A stretch of DNA of 64,000 nucleotides. It comes from Areca catechu. Taxonomy: Eukaryota > Streptophyta > Magnoliopsida > Arecales > Arecaceae. Made by a program: the position numbers and the translations under genes. Below the pieces are notes generated by a model that worked only from the letters and a program-made list of their open reading frames with translations, ran no database searches and was not told where the DNA came from. Positions within the stretch are counted from its first letter, which is position 1; each line of letters opens with the position of its first letter. Shown piece after piece: positions 24,132-36,281 of the stretch. Location: NCBI GenBank assembly GCA_021397845.1, contig CM038040.1, positions 45,899,088 through 45,963,087 on the forward strand, given 5' to 3'.

Positions 24132-24899
24132 GGCCCTATTTGGGATTGTTATCGGTGATAGAGCTTTTGAGAATTAAAATTTTAGAAATAAAAATTTTAT
24201 AAAAAGTTATTTGCTGTTTGGTAATCATATTTATAAAATATTTAAAAATTTTAATACATGTTTGATAATTAAAATAAAAAAATATTTTTAGTATGATAAA
24301 ATGACAATGATAGACATTTCATAATATTATATAATAAAAAATAATACAATATAATATAATAATATTATATAATGTAATAATATAATATAATATAATATAA
24401 TATTATAATATTAATATTATCATAATTATAATGTAATATAATATAATGGATTACAATCTAATCTAATAATATATTAAATATGATATATTATAATATATTA
24501 GTGTAATATAATAATATAATATATAATTAAATATTATTATATTATATTATATTTTTATAATATAATAATACTATATATTTATAAGGTATCATAATATTAA
24601 TTTATATTATATCTATAAATATGATATGATATAATATAAGATATAATTATAATATTTTATTAGTGGATATTTTGATCATCTAAAGATTTTATTTAAGTCA
24701 AAATAGTTTTCTGGCATTGGTTAGAAAGTATTTTCGAAAAGAAGTTTCAAAATGGTACTTTTTTTAAGTAGGCATTTTCAACTTTCTGACTAAGTTAAAA
24801 TAATTTTTTAATTTTTTACCAAATAATATTGTACTATTCAAAATTACTTTTGGAGGACCAGCACTTTCTGTAACTTCAAAAGCTAGTCAAACAGGATCG
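24132..24899. mobile_element. MITE-like AT-rich element
   Basis: The left end is GGCCCTATTTGGGATTG, with AGCTTTTGAGAA 30 bp in. The right end on the other strand is GATCCTGTTTGACTAGC with AGCTTTTGAAG. The core (24200-24660) is almost pure A/T with palindromic ATAT/TAATAT tracts. Ends of this type (…TTTGG…AGCTTTTG…) are frequent in plant non-autonomous DNA transposons. No ORF, and no target duplication found. Confidence 0.5.
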
Positions 24900-26383
24900 T
24901 AGTCTTCAAACTAATTTTAGTGGTAACATGACTTTCATCCATTTGGGCCACCGCCAATGTCTATCTTTTCCGAGCAAGGGCTAGAATATATATATATTTT
25001 TAAAGGCATCAAACTTAAGTGATGCGCAGTTGATCCCCACCTGAAAGTGAGTACGTCAACTTGATTACTACTGGTGTCAGCCGAGTGAACGGGATTTATT
25101 ATATATATTCCTAACTTTTTCACTACCATCAACCAACAGGGATTCCAGAATTATTTTATTAATTTTTTTTTTTTTTTAGCACCATCTCCGTCTTTGCATG
25201 AATTCCAACAAGATATCCAGTTCATTGGTCGCCCACCGGTTGTAAAGAGTAGCCTGTTCTGTGTGTACTGTGATCTGGCATGTAGATTATTTGTTGAAAT
25301 ATGTCACTTTTATTATCTTGATCTCCATGATGAATCTAAAGCATTTTTAGATGTTTGTCTGCCTTCTTTTATTATAGATGTCAGATTCCTACTCCCCCCT
25401 TCCCCAAAAAACTGGAATATAGATCTCTTGCCCTCCGTCTCATGGTGTATCTCCGTATCTCCCCTTTCCCCCTCCGACTGTTGTTCCCAGAGAAGCCCCC
25501 TTGCTCGCTCAATGACCAATGAAGTAGCTCTGGTAAAGCATGTTTAAAGCTCTCTGTTCACATGATACTCCATTACTTGCTTATTATTTCATGTTAGCTT
25601 ATATGATTTGGTTTTTTATCTGTATTGCAGCCATGAAGTATCAGGAATCTTTTATTGTTATAGTTATAATTTATTAAACTTTAGTATATATTATTTGTAC
25701 CAAACACTTATTTTCTGTTTGCCATTAAAGCTAATGCTAGATGTTGGGTTTCATTTTTCAAAAGGTAAAAATGACCAGCCGCCATGGCAGTAGGAAGCTG
25801 GTTTGAAGCTTTTTGTGGCCGAAATTTGCTGTGTAATGTAATAATGGCATTCTGACTGCTCCCTCTAGTTTATTTCTCAACACCGTCTCATAAACTGAGC
25901 ACATTGTATCCTTCGAGTTTATTGGATTCTGGCAGTTCAAGGCTTTCACTTCTTCTCTTTGGAGTAATTTATGCTGTTTTAGTTGTTCCATGCTGGACTC
26001 CCATGTAGCTGCCATGACCTTGCTTCTCGGTGTCTGCCCTTTTATATATATTGCATGGATGCGCTTGATATATTTAGTAATTCTTATATTACCAACAACC
26101 ACACTTCCAAGTATGGATGCGAACCTTCACGTACTCTTACCGCATATTGCTCGTCCTAGATCCACCCTAAGCTTTCTTTCTTTCTTTCTTTTTTCTTTTA
26201 TATATACAGAAATTTTTTATTTTTTATTTTTCATTTTTTGAGGGGGAAGGGTTGCGTGATCAGTGTAGCTATTCCTTCTAAAGATGATTATAAAAGCTTT
26301 TACTTTATTGAAGAATGTTTGATGCAAGGATTCAAATTTCGGTGGGATGTCTCGTAGAATATCAGGACGGGATATCATCTCAT
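24900..26383. other. Intergenic, no gene seen
   Basis: Frames such as 25194-25547 (+) and 25758-26102 (-) carry no recognisable domain. Purely non-coding by inspection. Confidence 0.35.
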
Positions 26384-26490
26384 GTGTTGGGACAGGATGT
26401 CCCGTTAACATTCCAGCATCCCAATCGGGATATCATGTGTTGGGACAGGGTGTCCCGTCAACATCCCGGCATCCCAATCGGGATATCGTG
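26384..26490. repeat. 54-bp tandem repeat, two copies
   Basis: TGTTGGGACAGG(A/G)TGTCCC starts at 26384 and again at 26438, each followed by CCCAATCGGGATAT. GGGACAGGATGTCCC is itself nearly palindromic. A decayed third copy seems to lie to the left (GGGATGTCTCGTAGAATATC). Confidence 0.8.
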
Positions 26491-26653
26491 GGACATTCTC
26501 TGTTTAAGTGTTGGAACGGGATTGGACATCAATGTATTATTTTTCATGAAAAAATTGGGACAGTTTTGTTCTACGGAATTTAAAACCTTGGTTTGATGCA
26601 TGATGATAATTGTGTAGACTCGGTCATTTTTCATCCTATTGGATAAGTAAGTT

Positions 26654-28451
26654 TGTTATGCCCCGATCCGATGCTCGGCCAGGTACATAACAGACAGCCG
26701 CATATCCTCAAGGTTTGACCCCATCGGATATACAAGGCTTAACTTAACAAATTAGCATTTAGTCAAGGATGAAACATAAATCACTAAATTTTATTATTAT
26801 TTTTTTAATTGAGCATTTCAATCCAACTAACAGATGAAAATTCTTAAATATTCCAAAAACAAATTGAGCATAGTTAAATCAAATTTAAACTAATATGAAC
26901 TAATAAACTAAATCCTAAAATCCTAACTTCTCACTGGCCGATTCCAAAGCCCGGTGGATCTTCTTGATTTGTAACAAAGATAATTAAAACAATATATAAG
27001 CTTAACCGGCTCAGTAACTTACCACCACCTTCAATATATATACATAAATATGTCAATAATAAACAGTAAGCATAAACACATCATACAAACATATATCCAG
27101 CATCAAAATAATATAACGAGCAATATTATGCAAATGTGTATCCATAATTGCAACTGACATGACTATGGATGGCCAACCATATACTTTACTCTTCTAGTCC
27201 CTGTGACTATGGCCATGATCGGTCCGTGGCTAGCCCCAAAAGAGAGAGTCCTGACTACACATACCGCACATCGGTCATGTGCCAGTGATCGTCCCACTGG
27301 AGGCCTGGAAGGAAACTAACTCTGATATCACACAAGAATACATGCATCCCAGCATGTTCCAGTGATCGCAACAAAGAAAAGGCAACTGACTCATGACTAT
27401 ACATACCGTACATCAATCATGTGCCAGTGATCGCCTCACTGGAGGCCTGGAAGGAGACTAGGTCCTCGTGTGATCATAGTTGAACTAGAGAGCCACAACA
27501 TCAACACGCATGACAATGAATGCAACCTGATGCAGATTAAACCATACCACACATATTTGCAACAATCATAACATATTTAACATGTAATACTAGAGGTCAA
27601 GATAACTTTCCAGAAAAGATTTTATACTGCCTATTTGAACCTCAACTATGATTCTGCTCTTCCAACAAGCCAGAAGAAACTCCTGATAAGATCAATTATA
27701 TAGTCAATTCTTATCTAAGATAAACTAGCATAGAAAATTAATTTCTAGTTTGGTCTGGATCTTGATCTAAATCCAAAAAAAATCTATTCAAATAATGTTA
27801 TTATTATCTTTGACACATATAATTTTTTCAATTTTTCCTTTTCTCTATCTTCTTCTCTCTCTCTTTATATATATATATATATATATATTTTCTCGATCCC
27901 CCTTTTTTTTTTCCTTCTTTTTTTTTCTCATCTTCCCCTCTTTCTTTCTTTCTCTCCCGATCCCCTTTCCTCTTTCTCGGCCCGCTGCCCACATCCCTTG
28001 CTCTAGTGAACTGGAGCAAAGACGGCGGCCCACCGAAATTGCCGGACAGTGCTGTGACGAGGTCGGCCAATGCATCCTCGACCTCCCCGGCCACGACGGA
28101 GGAATCAAAACCGAAAGAAAATCTTTCAACCCCCTCTCAATCCCCTCTCAATCCGTGAGTTAAATCTGAAAAAAAATCTAGGATGAAGAGGACTTACCGA
28201 CGACGATTCACGAATGCTCGACCACCAGAGACAGAAGGAAAAATCAAGGAAAAACTCGGCTATGAGGAGGGTTTTAAAGAGAACAACGACGAGGAGTCTC
28301 CTTGCCGTACGGGGTGGAATCTCGTCCGATCGGGTCCCCCCTCCCCCCTACAACTCACACCGATTGATTCCCACCTCATCTCGGCCCTCCTCTCGATTTC
28401 CTCGACGAACGCGGTAGTCGAATAAACAGGGGCTTCATCCTCTGTTTTCCA

Positions 28452-28491
<40 letters not shown>

Positions 28492-28563
28492 TCTGCTCGA
28501 TCTGAAGTTGGCGGAAGCTGCCGACTTCAGCCCATTTTCAGTCCAAAATAACTGGGCCTCACA
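26654..28563 (-). repeat. LTR 1 (leftmost) of the gag array
   Basis: On the minus strand it starts TGTGAGGCCCAG and ends GGGGCATAACA. It contains repeated GGTCATGTGCCAGTGATCG motifs (about 27275-27450), an AT run near 27867, a pyrimidine-rich tract and an (ATT)n run at 28451-28492. A minus frame beginning MAGEVEDALADLVTALSG starts at 28094 and recurs in the other two LTRs. Confidence 0.9.
28451..28492. repeat. (ATT)n microsatellite in LTR 1
   Basis: About 14 ATT units. The same site in LTR 2 (32023-32050) has about 9 and in LTR 3 (35570-35661) about 30, so this microsatellite has drifted in length since the LTRs were copied. Confidence 0.95.
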
Positions 28564-28576
28564 TTCTCCCCTCCTA
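28564..28576 (-). other. Polypurine tract, left internal part
   Basis: The minus strand reads TAGGAGGGGAGAA directly before the LTR start TGTGAGGCC. The same tract precedes LTR 2. Confidence 0.75.
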
Positions 28577-28676
28577 AAAAAAATTTCGGCCTCGAAATTT
28601 ATCATATATGATTTATAAAATTACCGGGGATACTTAGTTTACATAAACTATTCAAGTTCCCAAGTCACTTCTCGTT

Positions 28677-30082
28677 CTAAATAGTTGCTCCAGAGTCAAT
28701 CAAAATAAAAACATATGCAGATGCCACCTTAATCATACCTGTCACTACAGCATTCGATGCTTGAGCATCTTGTTGAGTCATGGCATAAACATGGGCTTGA
28801 GTTTTCTGTTGTGGACGTCCCCCATATCCTTGCTCCAAAGGTTGGCCTTGATAAAAAGTTGGTGCATGCTGAATAGTCTGAGTGGGTGGTCCAGATACAC
28901 TTGGATAAGGTTGCTGATAACCGGTGTTCTGACGGAGTGGGCAATCCACAGCCTTATGACCCTGCTGGCCACAATCAAAACATGCTCCAGAAAACCAGCG
29001 ACAATCCTGTATCGAATGAAAGCCCCGACACCTTGTACAACGAGGTCCATTACCCTGTCCATGTGCATTTTGTGGTTTTGATTTATTGCCGGAAGGTCGA
29101 CCACCTTGCTGCCCATCAGATCTTAACCTTTTCTTCTGCTAACGCTCTTTTTCTTGTTGCATATTGTTAACCTCTTGCTCAACAATTTTGGCCTTATTAA
29201 CCACATCCCGATATGAGTTCAATTGCATTGGCCTCACTCCAGCACGAATTCTAGGTATCAGCCCTTTTTCGAATCTTCGGGCTCTGATGCCATCAGTAGT
29301 TACCAAATCCGGAGCAAAGCGAGATAACTCTGTAAACTTGGCTTCATACTGGGCTACTGTCATATTCCCTTGAATCAATCGTACAAATTAACTTTCTTTT
29401 TCAAACGGAGGCTCTCAGAGAAATACATATCCATAAATTCTTGTCGAAACATATCCCAAGTGATAGGCCTGTCATACCCATGTTGCCTCTTGACAGCTTC
29501 CCACCATTCAAAAGCCTCACCCTGCAACTGATAAGTAGCAAAACAGACCTTTTCACTATCGGTGCAATCCATGCTAGCAAAAGCTTTTTCCATCTCTTTA
29601 AGCCATTTCAGTGATTCAGTGGGTTTAGTGGAGCCTTCAAAAATAGGTGGTGCTAACTTCTTGAAATCGCCAATCCCCCGATCCATTCTAGAAAACTAAC
29701 CACCTCTATTTCCTTGCTGACATATCTCCTAAACAAACCCAGCTAAAGCTTGTATGAGATTTGCTACTTGACCATCAAAACTAGTAATCCCCTGATTGTT
29801 GAGCACATCATATTATTGACGAATAGGGCTAGCTGCTCGAATCTCACCCTGATTCGGTGATGGACTACGAGCTGCCCTAGAGATATTAGCAGCTCGAGCT
29901 GTCTCTGCTGCTCGAGAGGCATTGCCCTTAGTTTGAGAAGCTCCATTTGTTGGGGAGATATCCTTGGTTCACGAGGCACCATGGGTTCAAGAGGTGCGAT
30001 CATTTGGGTGACTGCGTTGTATATTAACAGCTTGAGAGTTGTCTGCAGCGTTGGATACCCTCATGGATCGAGTTTGAACCAT
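28677..30082 (-). pseudogene. gag-protease relic, left copy
   Basis: The start MVQTRSMRVSN lies at 30082. A low-complexity Ser/Thr/Arg region follows, then the capsid-type part (FKKLAPPIFEGSTKPTESLK; FEWWEAVKRQHGYDRPITWD; AQYEAKFTELSRFAPDLVTT) and a CCHC knuckle CFDCGQQGHKAVDC. Last is a Gln-rich linker and the protease active-site segment VFILIDSGAT. Stops and at least one frameshift (near 29380) break it. Just after DSGAT the frame ends, and the DNA passes into codons reading EVTWELE-stop, which looks like the far end of integrase. All of reverse transcriptase and most of integrase are therefore deleted. Gag would form the particle, but this copy cannot make a full protein. Confidence 0.8.
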
Positions 30083-30220
30083 TTTCACCTAGCTCATACA
30101 AATATTAGATTCGATCAAATTTAATCTACATATAATATATATAATAATCATCTAATCATATCCTAATCAATTCTACCCCACACTCACTATCTATTCTAAT
30201 CTATAGGATCTTTGAACCAG

Positions 30221-30232
30221 GCTCTGATACTA
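30221..30232 (-). other. Primer-binding site, initiator-Met tRNA type (mutated)
   Basis: The minus strand reads TAGTATCAGAGC against the canonical TGGTATCAGAGC, eight bases inside LTR 2. The gag start follows downstream on the minus strand. Confidence 0.75.
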
Positions 30233-30239
30233 CTAAATT

Positions 30240-32123
30240 TGTTACACCCATATCTGATGCTCGGCGAGGTGCATAACAGACAGTCGCATATCCTCAGGGT
30301 TTGACCCCATCGGATATACAAGGCTTAACTTTACAAATTAGCATTTAGTCAAGAATGAAACATAAATCTCTAAACTTTATTATTATTTTTTTAATTGAGC
30401 ATTTCAATCCAACTAACAGATGAAATCTCTTAAATATTCCAAATACAGATTGAGCATAGTTAAACCAAATCTAAACTAACATGAACTAATAAACTAAATC
30501 TTAAAATCCTAACTTCTCATTGACTATCCCAAAGCTCAGTGGATCTTCCTGATCTGTAACAAAGATAATGAAAATAATGTATGAGCTTAACCGGCTCAGT
30601 AACTTTCCACCACCTCCAATATACATGCATAAATATGTCAATAATAAACAGTAAGCATAAACAAATCATACAAACAGATATCCAACATCAAAATAATATA
30701 ACCAGCAACATTATACAAATGTGTACCCTTAATTGCAACTGACACGATTATGGATGGCCAACCATGTACTTTACTCTCCTAGTCCCTCTGACTATGGCCA
30801 CGATCGGCCCGTGGCTAGCCCCGAAAGAGAATAGAGTCCTGACTACATATACCGCACATCGGTCATGTACCAATGATCACCCCATTAGAGGTCCTGAAGG
30901 AAACTAACTCTGATATCATACGAGAATACATGCATCCCAGCATGTGCCAGTGATCGTAATAAACAAAAGGCAACTAGCTCCTGACTACACATACCGTACA
31001 TCGATAATACGGTGATCGCCCCACTGGAGGCTTGGAAAGAGACTAGGTTCTCGTGTAATCGTAGTCGGACTAGAGAGCGACAATACCAACACGCATGACA
31101 ATGAATGCAACCCAATGCAGATTAAACCATACCACACATATTTGCAACAATCATAACATATTTAGCATGTAATACTGGAGGTCAAGATAACTTACCAGAA
31201 AGGATTTTATACTGTCTATTTGAACCTCAACTATGATTCTGCTCTTCCGACAGGCCAGAAGAAACTCCTGATAAGATCAATTATACAATCAATTCCTATA
31301 TAAGATAATCTAGCATAGAAAAATAATTCCTAGTTTGGACTGGGTCTTGGCCTAAACCCAAAAAAAATCTATTCAAATAATGTTATTATTATCTCTGACA
31401 CATACACATTTTTTTTTTTCAATTTTTCCTTCTCTCTTTATATATATATATATTTAATTTTTCCGATCCCCTTTTTTTTTTTCCTTCTTTTTTTTTTTCT
31501 CATCTTCCCCTCTTTCTTTCTTTCTCTCCCGATCCCTTTCCTCTCTCTCGGCCCACTGCCCACCTCCCTTGCTCTGGTGAACTGGAGCAAAGATGGCGGC
31601 CCATCGAAACTGCCGGACAGTGCTGTGACGAGGTCGGCCAACGCATCCTCGACCTCCCCGGCCATGACAGAGGAATCAAAACTGGAAGAAAATCTCTTAA
31701 CCCCCTCTCAATCCCCTCTCAATCTATGAGTTAACCCTGAATAAAAACCTAGGATGAAGAGGACTTACCGGCGACGATCCATGAATGCTCGACCACCAGA
31801 GACGGAAGGAAAAATCGAGGAAAAACTCGGCTATGAGTAGGGTTTTAAAGAGAACAACAACGAGGAGTCTCCTTGCTGTACGCGAAGGAATCTCGTCCAA
31901 TCGAGTCTCCCCTCTCCCCTACGACTCACAGCAATCGATTCCCACCTCATCCCGGCCCTCCTCTCGATTTTCCTGGTGAACACAGTGGTCTGATAAACAG
32001 GGGCTTCATCCCTTGTTTTCCGTATTATTATTATTATTATTATTATTATTTTCAGCTCGCTCTGAAGTCAATGGAAGCTGCCGACTTCAGCCCATTTTCA
32101 GTCCAAAATAACTGGGCCTCACA
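30240..32123 (-). repeat. LTR 2 (middle) of the gag array
   Basis: 1884 bp, same ends and internal order as LTR 1. It serves as 3' LTR for the right internal part and 5' LTR for the left one. Its terminal dinucleotides are TG...CA. The conserved small frame starts at 31665 (MAGEVEDALADLVTALSGSF). Confidence 0.9.
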
Positions 32124-32136
32124 TTCTCCCCTCCTA
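32124..32136 (-). other. Polypurine tract, right internal part
   Basis: TAGGAGGGGAGAA on the minus strand, directly before LTR 2, identical to the tract before LTR 1. Confidence 0.75.
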
Positions 32137-32223
32137 AAAAAAATTTGGCCTCGAAATTTATCATACCTGATTTATAAAATAACCGAGGATACTTGGTTTA
32201 CATAAACTATTCAAGTTTCCATG

Positions 32224-33640
32224 TCACTTCTCACTCTGAATAGTTGCTCCAGAGTCAATCAAAATAAAAACATATACAGATGCCACCTTAATCATACCTA
32301 TCACTACAGCATTCGATGCCTGAGCATTCTGTTGAGTCATGGCATAAACACAGGCTTGGGTTTTCTGCTGTGGACGTCCCTCATATCCTTGCTCCGAAGG
32401 TTGGCCTTGATAAGAAGTTGGTGCATGCTGAATAGTCTGAGCCGGTGGTCCAAACACATTTGGATAAGGTTGCTGATAACCGGTGTTCTGACGGAGTGGG
32501 CAATCCACAGCCTTATGACCCTGTTGGCCACAATCAAAACATGTTTCAGAAAACCAATGACAATCCTATACCGAATGAAAACCTCGACACCTTGTACAAC
32601 GAGGTCCATTACTCTGTCCAGGTGCATTTTATGGTTTTGATTGATTGCCGGAATGTCGACCACCTTGCTGCCCATCAAATCTCAACCTTTTCTTCTGTTG
32701 ACACTCTCTTTCTTGTTGCATATTGTTAACCTCTTGCTCAACAATTTTGGCCTTATTAACTACATCCTGATACCAGTTCAATTGCATTGACCTCACTCTA
32801 GCACGAATTCTAGGTATCAGTCCTTTTTCGAATCTTCGGGCTTTGATGCCATCAGTAGTTACCAAATCCGGAGAAAAGCGAGATAACTCTGTAAACTTGG
32901 CTTCATACTGGGCTACTGTCATATTCTCTTGAATCAATCATATAAATTTACTTTCTTTTTCAAATCGGAGGTTCTCATAGAAATACATATCCATAAATTC
33001 TTGCCTAAACATATCCCAGGTGATAGGCATGTCATAACCATGTTGCCTCTTGACAGCTTCCCACCATTCAAAAGCCTCACCCTGCAACTGATAAGTAGCA
33101 AAACGAACCTTTTTGCTATCGGTGCAATCCATGCTAGCAAAAGCTTTTACCATCTCTTTAAGCCATTAGTGATTCAGTGGGTTCAGTGGAGCCTTCAAAA
33201 ATAGGTGGTGCTAACTTCTTGAACTCGCTAATCCCCCGATCCATTCTAGAAAACTGACCACCTCTATTTCCTTGCTGATGTATCTCCTGAACAAACCCAG
33301 CTAAAGCTTGTATGAGATTTGTTACTTGACCATCAGAACTAGTAATCCCCTGATTGTTGAGCACATCATATTGTTGACGAATAGGGCTAGCTGCTCGACT
33401 CTTACCCTGATCTGGTGATGGATTACAAGCTACCTTAGTGATATTAGCAACTCGAGCTATCCCTGCTGCTCGAGGGGCATTGCCCTTAGTTTGAGAAGCT
33501 CCATTTGTTGGGGAGATATCCCTGGTTCGCGCGGCACCACGGGTTCGAGAGGTGCGATCATTTGGATGACTGCGTTGCATATTAACAGCTTGAGAGTTGT
33601 CTGCAGCGTTGGATACCCTTATGGATCGAGTTTGAACCAT
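32224..33640 (-). pseudogene. gag-protease relic, right copy
   Basis: Same layout as the left copy. The start MVQTRSIRVSNAADN lies at 33640. The capsid part contains FEWWEAVKRQHGYDMPITWD and AQYEAKFTELSRFSPDLVTT; then come the knuckle CFDCGQQGHKAVDC and the protease start VFILIDSGAT. A 2-base deletion near 33165 (GCCATTAGTG against GCCATTTCAGTG in the left copy) shifts the frame after PTESL, and a second shift lies near 32940. It ends at the same deletion junction as the left copy, but with CAG-AGT-GAG-AAG-stop where the other copy has TAG. The shared junction shows both copies descend from one pol-deleted parent. Confidence 0.8.
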
Positions 33641-33778
33641 TTTCACCTGGTTCATACAAATATTAGATTCGATCAAATTTTATCTACATATAATATATAT
33701 AATAATCATCTAATTATATCCTAATCAATTCTACCCCACACTCACTATCTATTCTAATCTATAGGATCTTTGAACCAC

Positions 33779-33790
33779 GCTCTGATACCA
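33779..33790 (-). other. Primer-binding site, initiator-Met tRNA type
   Basis: The minus strand reads TGGTATCAGAGC, exactly the plant initiator-Met primer sequence, next to LTR 3. This proves the minus orientation of the array. Confidence 0.9.
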
Positions 33791-33797
33791 CTAAATC

Positions 33798-35570
33798 TGT
33801 CACGTCCCGATCCGATGCTCGACCAGGTGCATAACAGACAGCCGCATATCCCCAGGGCTTGACCCCATCAGATATACAAGGCTTAACTTTACAAATTAGT
33901 ATTTAGTTAAGGATGAAATATAAATCACTAAACTTTATTATTATTTTTTTAATTGAGCATTTCAATCCAACTAACAGATGAAATCTCTTAAATATTCTAA
34001 ATACAAATTGAGCATAGTTAAACCAAACTTAAACTAACATGAACTAATAAACTAAATCCTAAAATCCTAACTTCTCACTAACCGGTCCCAAAGCCCGGTG
34101 GATCTTCCTGATCTGTAACAAAGATAATGAAAACAATGTGTGAGCTTAACCGGCTCAGCAAGTTGCCATCACCTCTAATATACATACATAAATATGCCAA
34201 TAATAAACAGTAAGCATAAACACATCATACAAACAGATATCCAGCATCAAAATAATATAACCAGCAACATTATACAAATGTGTACCCTTACTTGCAACTG
34301 ACACGACTATGGATGGCCAACCATGTACTTTACTCTCCTAGTCCCTCTAACTATGGCCACGATCAGCCCGTGGCTAGCCCTGAAAGAGAATAGATTCCTG
34401 ACTCATATATCACACATCGGTCATGTACCAGTGATCGCCCCACTGGAGGTCCGAAAGGAAACTAACTCGATATCACACGAGAATATATGCATCCCAGCAT
34501 GTGCCAGCGATCGCAACAAAAAAATGGCAACTAGCTCCTGGCTACACATACCGTATATCGGTCATGTACCAGTGATCGCTCCATTGGAAGCCCGGAAGGA
34601 AACTAGGTCCTCGTGTGATCATAGTCGGACTAGAGAGCAACAACACAACACGCATGACAATGAATGCAACCCGATGCAGATTAAACCATACCACACATAT
34701 TTGCAATAATCATAACATATTTAGCATGAAATACTAGAGGTTTAGATAACTTACTAGAAAGGATTTTACACTGCCTATTTGAACCTCAACTATGATTCTG
34801 CTCTTCCGACAGGCCAGAAGAAACTCCTGATAAGATCAATTATACAATCAATTCCTATCTAAGATAAACTAGCATAGAAAAATAATTCCTAGTTTAGTCT
34901 GGATCTTGGCCTAAACCCAAAAGAAATCTATTCAAATAATGTTATTATTATCTTTGACACATACATATATTTTTTTTTCAATTTTTCCTTCTCTCTTTAT
35001 ATATATATATTTTAAAATTTTCCCAATCCCCTTTTTTTTCCTTCTTTTTTTTTTCGTCATATTCCCCTTTTTCTTTCTTTCTCTCTCGATCCCCTTTCCT
35101 TTCTCTCGGCCCGCTACCCACCTCCCTTGCTCCGGTGAACTGGAGCAAAGACGGCGGCTCACTGAAATTACCGGACAGTGCTGTGATGAGATCGGCCAAC
35201 GCATCCTCGACCTTCCCAGCCACGACAGAGGAATCAAAACCGAAAGAAAATCTCTCAACCCCCTCTCAATCTGTGAGTTAACCATGAATAAAAACCTAGG
35301 GTGGAGAGGACTTACCGGCGACGATCCACGAATGCTCGACCACCAGAGATGGAAGGAAAAATCGAGGGAAAACTCGGCTATGAGGAGGGTTTTAAAGAGA
35401 ACAACGGCAAGGAGTCTCCTTGCCATACGGGGAGGAATCTCATCCGATTGGGTCCCCCCTCCTCCCCTATGACTCATACCGATCGATTCCCACTTCATCC
35501 CGGCCCTCCTCTTGATTTCCCCGACAAACACGGTAGTCGGATAAACAGGGACTTCATCCCCTATTTTTCA

Positions 35571-35637
<67 letters not shown>

Positions 35638-35718
35638 GTTATTATTATTATTATTATTATTTTCAGCTCGATCTGAAGTCGGCAGCCCATTTTCAATCCA
35701 AAATAACCGGGCGTCACA
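33798..35718 (-). repeat. LTR 3 (rightmost) of the gag array
   Basis: 1921 bp. On the minus strand it starts TGTGACGCCCGG and ends CGGGACGTGACA. The small frame recurs at 35223 (MAGKVEDALADLITALSGNF). Larger size is partly due to the expanded (ATT)n run at 35570-35661. Confidence 0.9.
35570..35661. repeat. Expanded (ATT)n microsatellite in LTR 3
   Basis: About 30 units with one GTT interruption near 35638, the longest of the three LTR copies. Confidence 0.95.
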
Positions 35719-35957
35719 ATATTATTCTAACTTTATTCAAGATATTAACCAATTCAATAATTAATTCTATACATTCATGTATTTAGAATAAATTTTTTTA
35801 TTTAATAAAGTATAGAACTACCACCAGGACCTGACTGTGATGGTTATTCTAAGCTTTTTATTCTCTTTGTAATGGCGGAACCGAATGGTGTTAAAACAAT
35901 AATGAACTATTTATGTTAGAAAAGAGTTAAACTCCACCATAAATGCGTTCATCCATC

Positions 35958-36281
35958 TTACACGCATGCATGGATTCGTTTACCATTTTTCGTTACCGAA
36001 GTCTGGTGCCTTTTAGTATCTCCAACTGGTATATGGTAATTACCAAAAGAATTCATCATGCTGGGTACGCATAAACGGTAGCTGGATACACAAGCAACTG
36101 GGTCCAAGATATTTGCCAACCAAAAGTAGACAACTAACCCTGTAAGCCATGTTGTCGCACACAAAATAAGCTGGGTGAGAGCATCATTGTCACGAGTCCA
36201 CCCCGACTCGTATGGTGGTGGTGAGTCTGGTGACCACAAGTTAATTAGCGAAGTATTGGCGTCACTCCTGAGACTCTGCAT
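35958..36281 (-). CDS. Hypothetical 107-residue protein with one membrane segment
   Basis: Open frame without internal stop. It has a polar Pro-rich start (SPDSPPPYESGW, residues 17-28), then a hydrophobic span LTQLILCATTWLTGLVVYFW (about 35-54) likely to cross a membrane. A Cys-containing loop follows, then GNYHIPVGDTKRHQTS (about 84-99) and a basic tail. I do not recognise the family. The order and composition look protein-like, so it may be a terminal exon or relic of a host gene. Its first 14 codons lie inside the first unit of the ~250-bp satellite, and later units repeat the ATG and upstream DNA but not the body of the frame. A TATATAA lies about 157 bp upstream (36438-36444, minus). 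Confidence 0.35.
   Translation of the reverse strand: MQSLRSDANTSLINLWSPDSPPPYESGWTRDNDALTQLILCATTWLTGLVVYFWLANILDPVACVSSYRLCVPSMMNSFGNYHIPVGDTKRHQTSVTKNGKRIHACV

Larger units (their letters stand above)
26654..35718 (-). mobile_element. Tandem LTR-gag-LTR-gag-LTR array without pol
   Basis: Three LTRs of about 1.9 kb (26654-28563, 30240-32123, 33798-35718) alternate with two internal parts of about 1.67 kb, all on the minus strand. Each internal part has an initiator-Met primer site, gag with a CCHC knuckle, the start of an aspartic protease and a purine tract. Reverse transcriptase, RNase H and integrase are missing from both at the same point, so the deletion came before the duplication. 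Gag similarity (FEWWEAVKR, AQYEAKFTEL) suggests a Ty3/gypsy chromovirus such as the Tekay/Del group. It resembles the TR-GAG class of plant non-autonomous elements. The outer flanks (AAGTT left, ATATT right) do not match, which suggests unequal LTR recombination. Confidence 0.85.
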
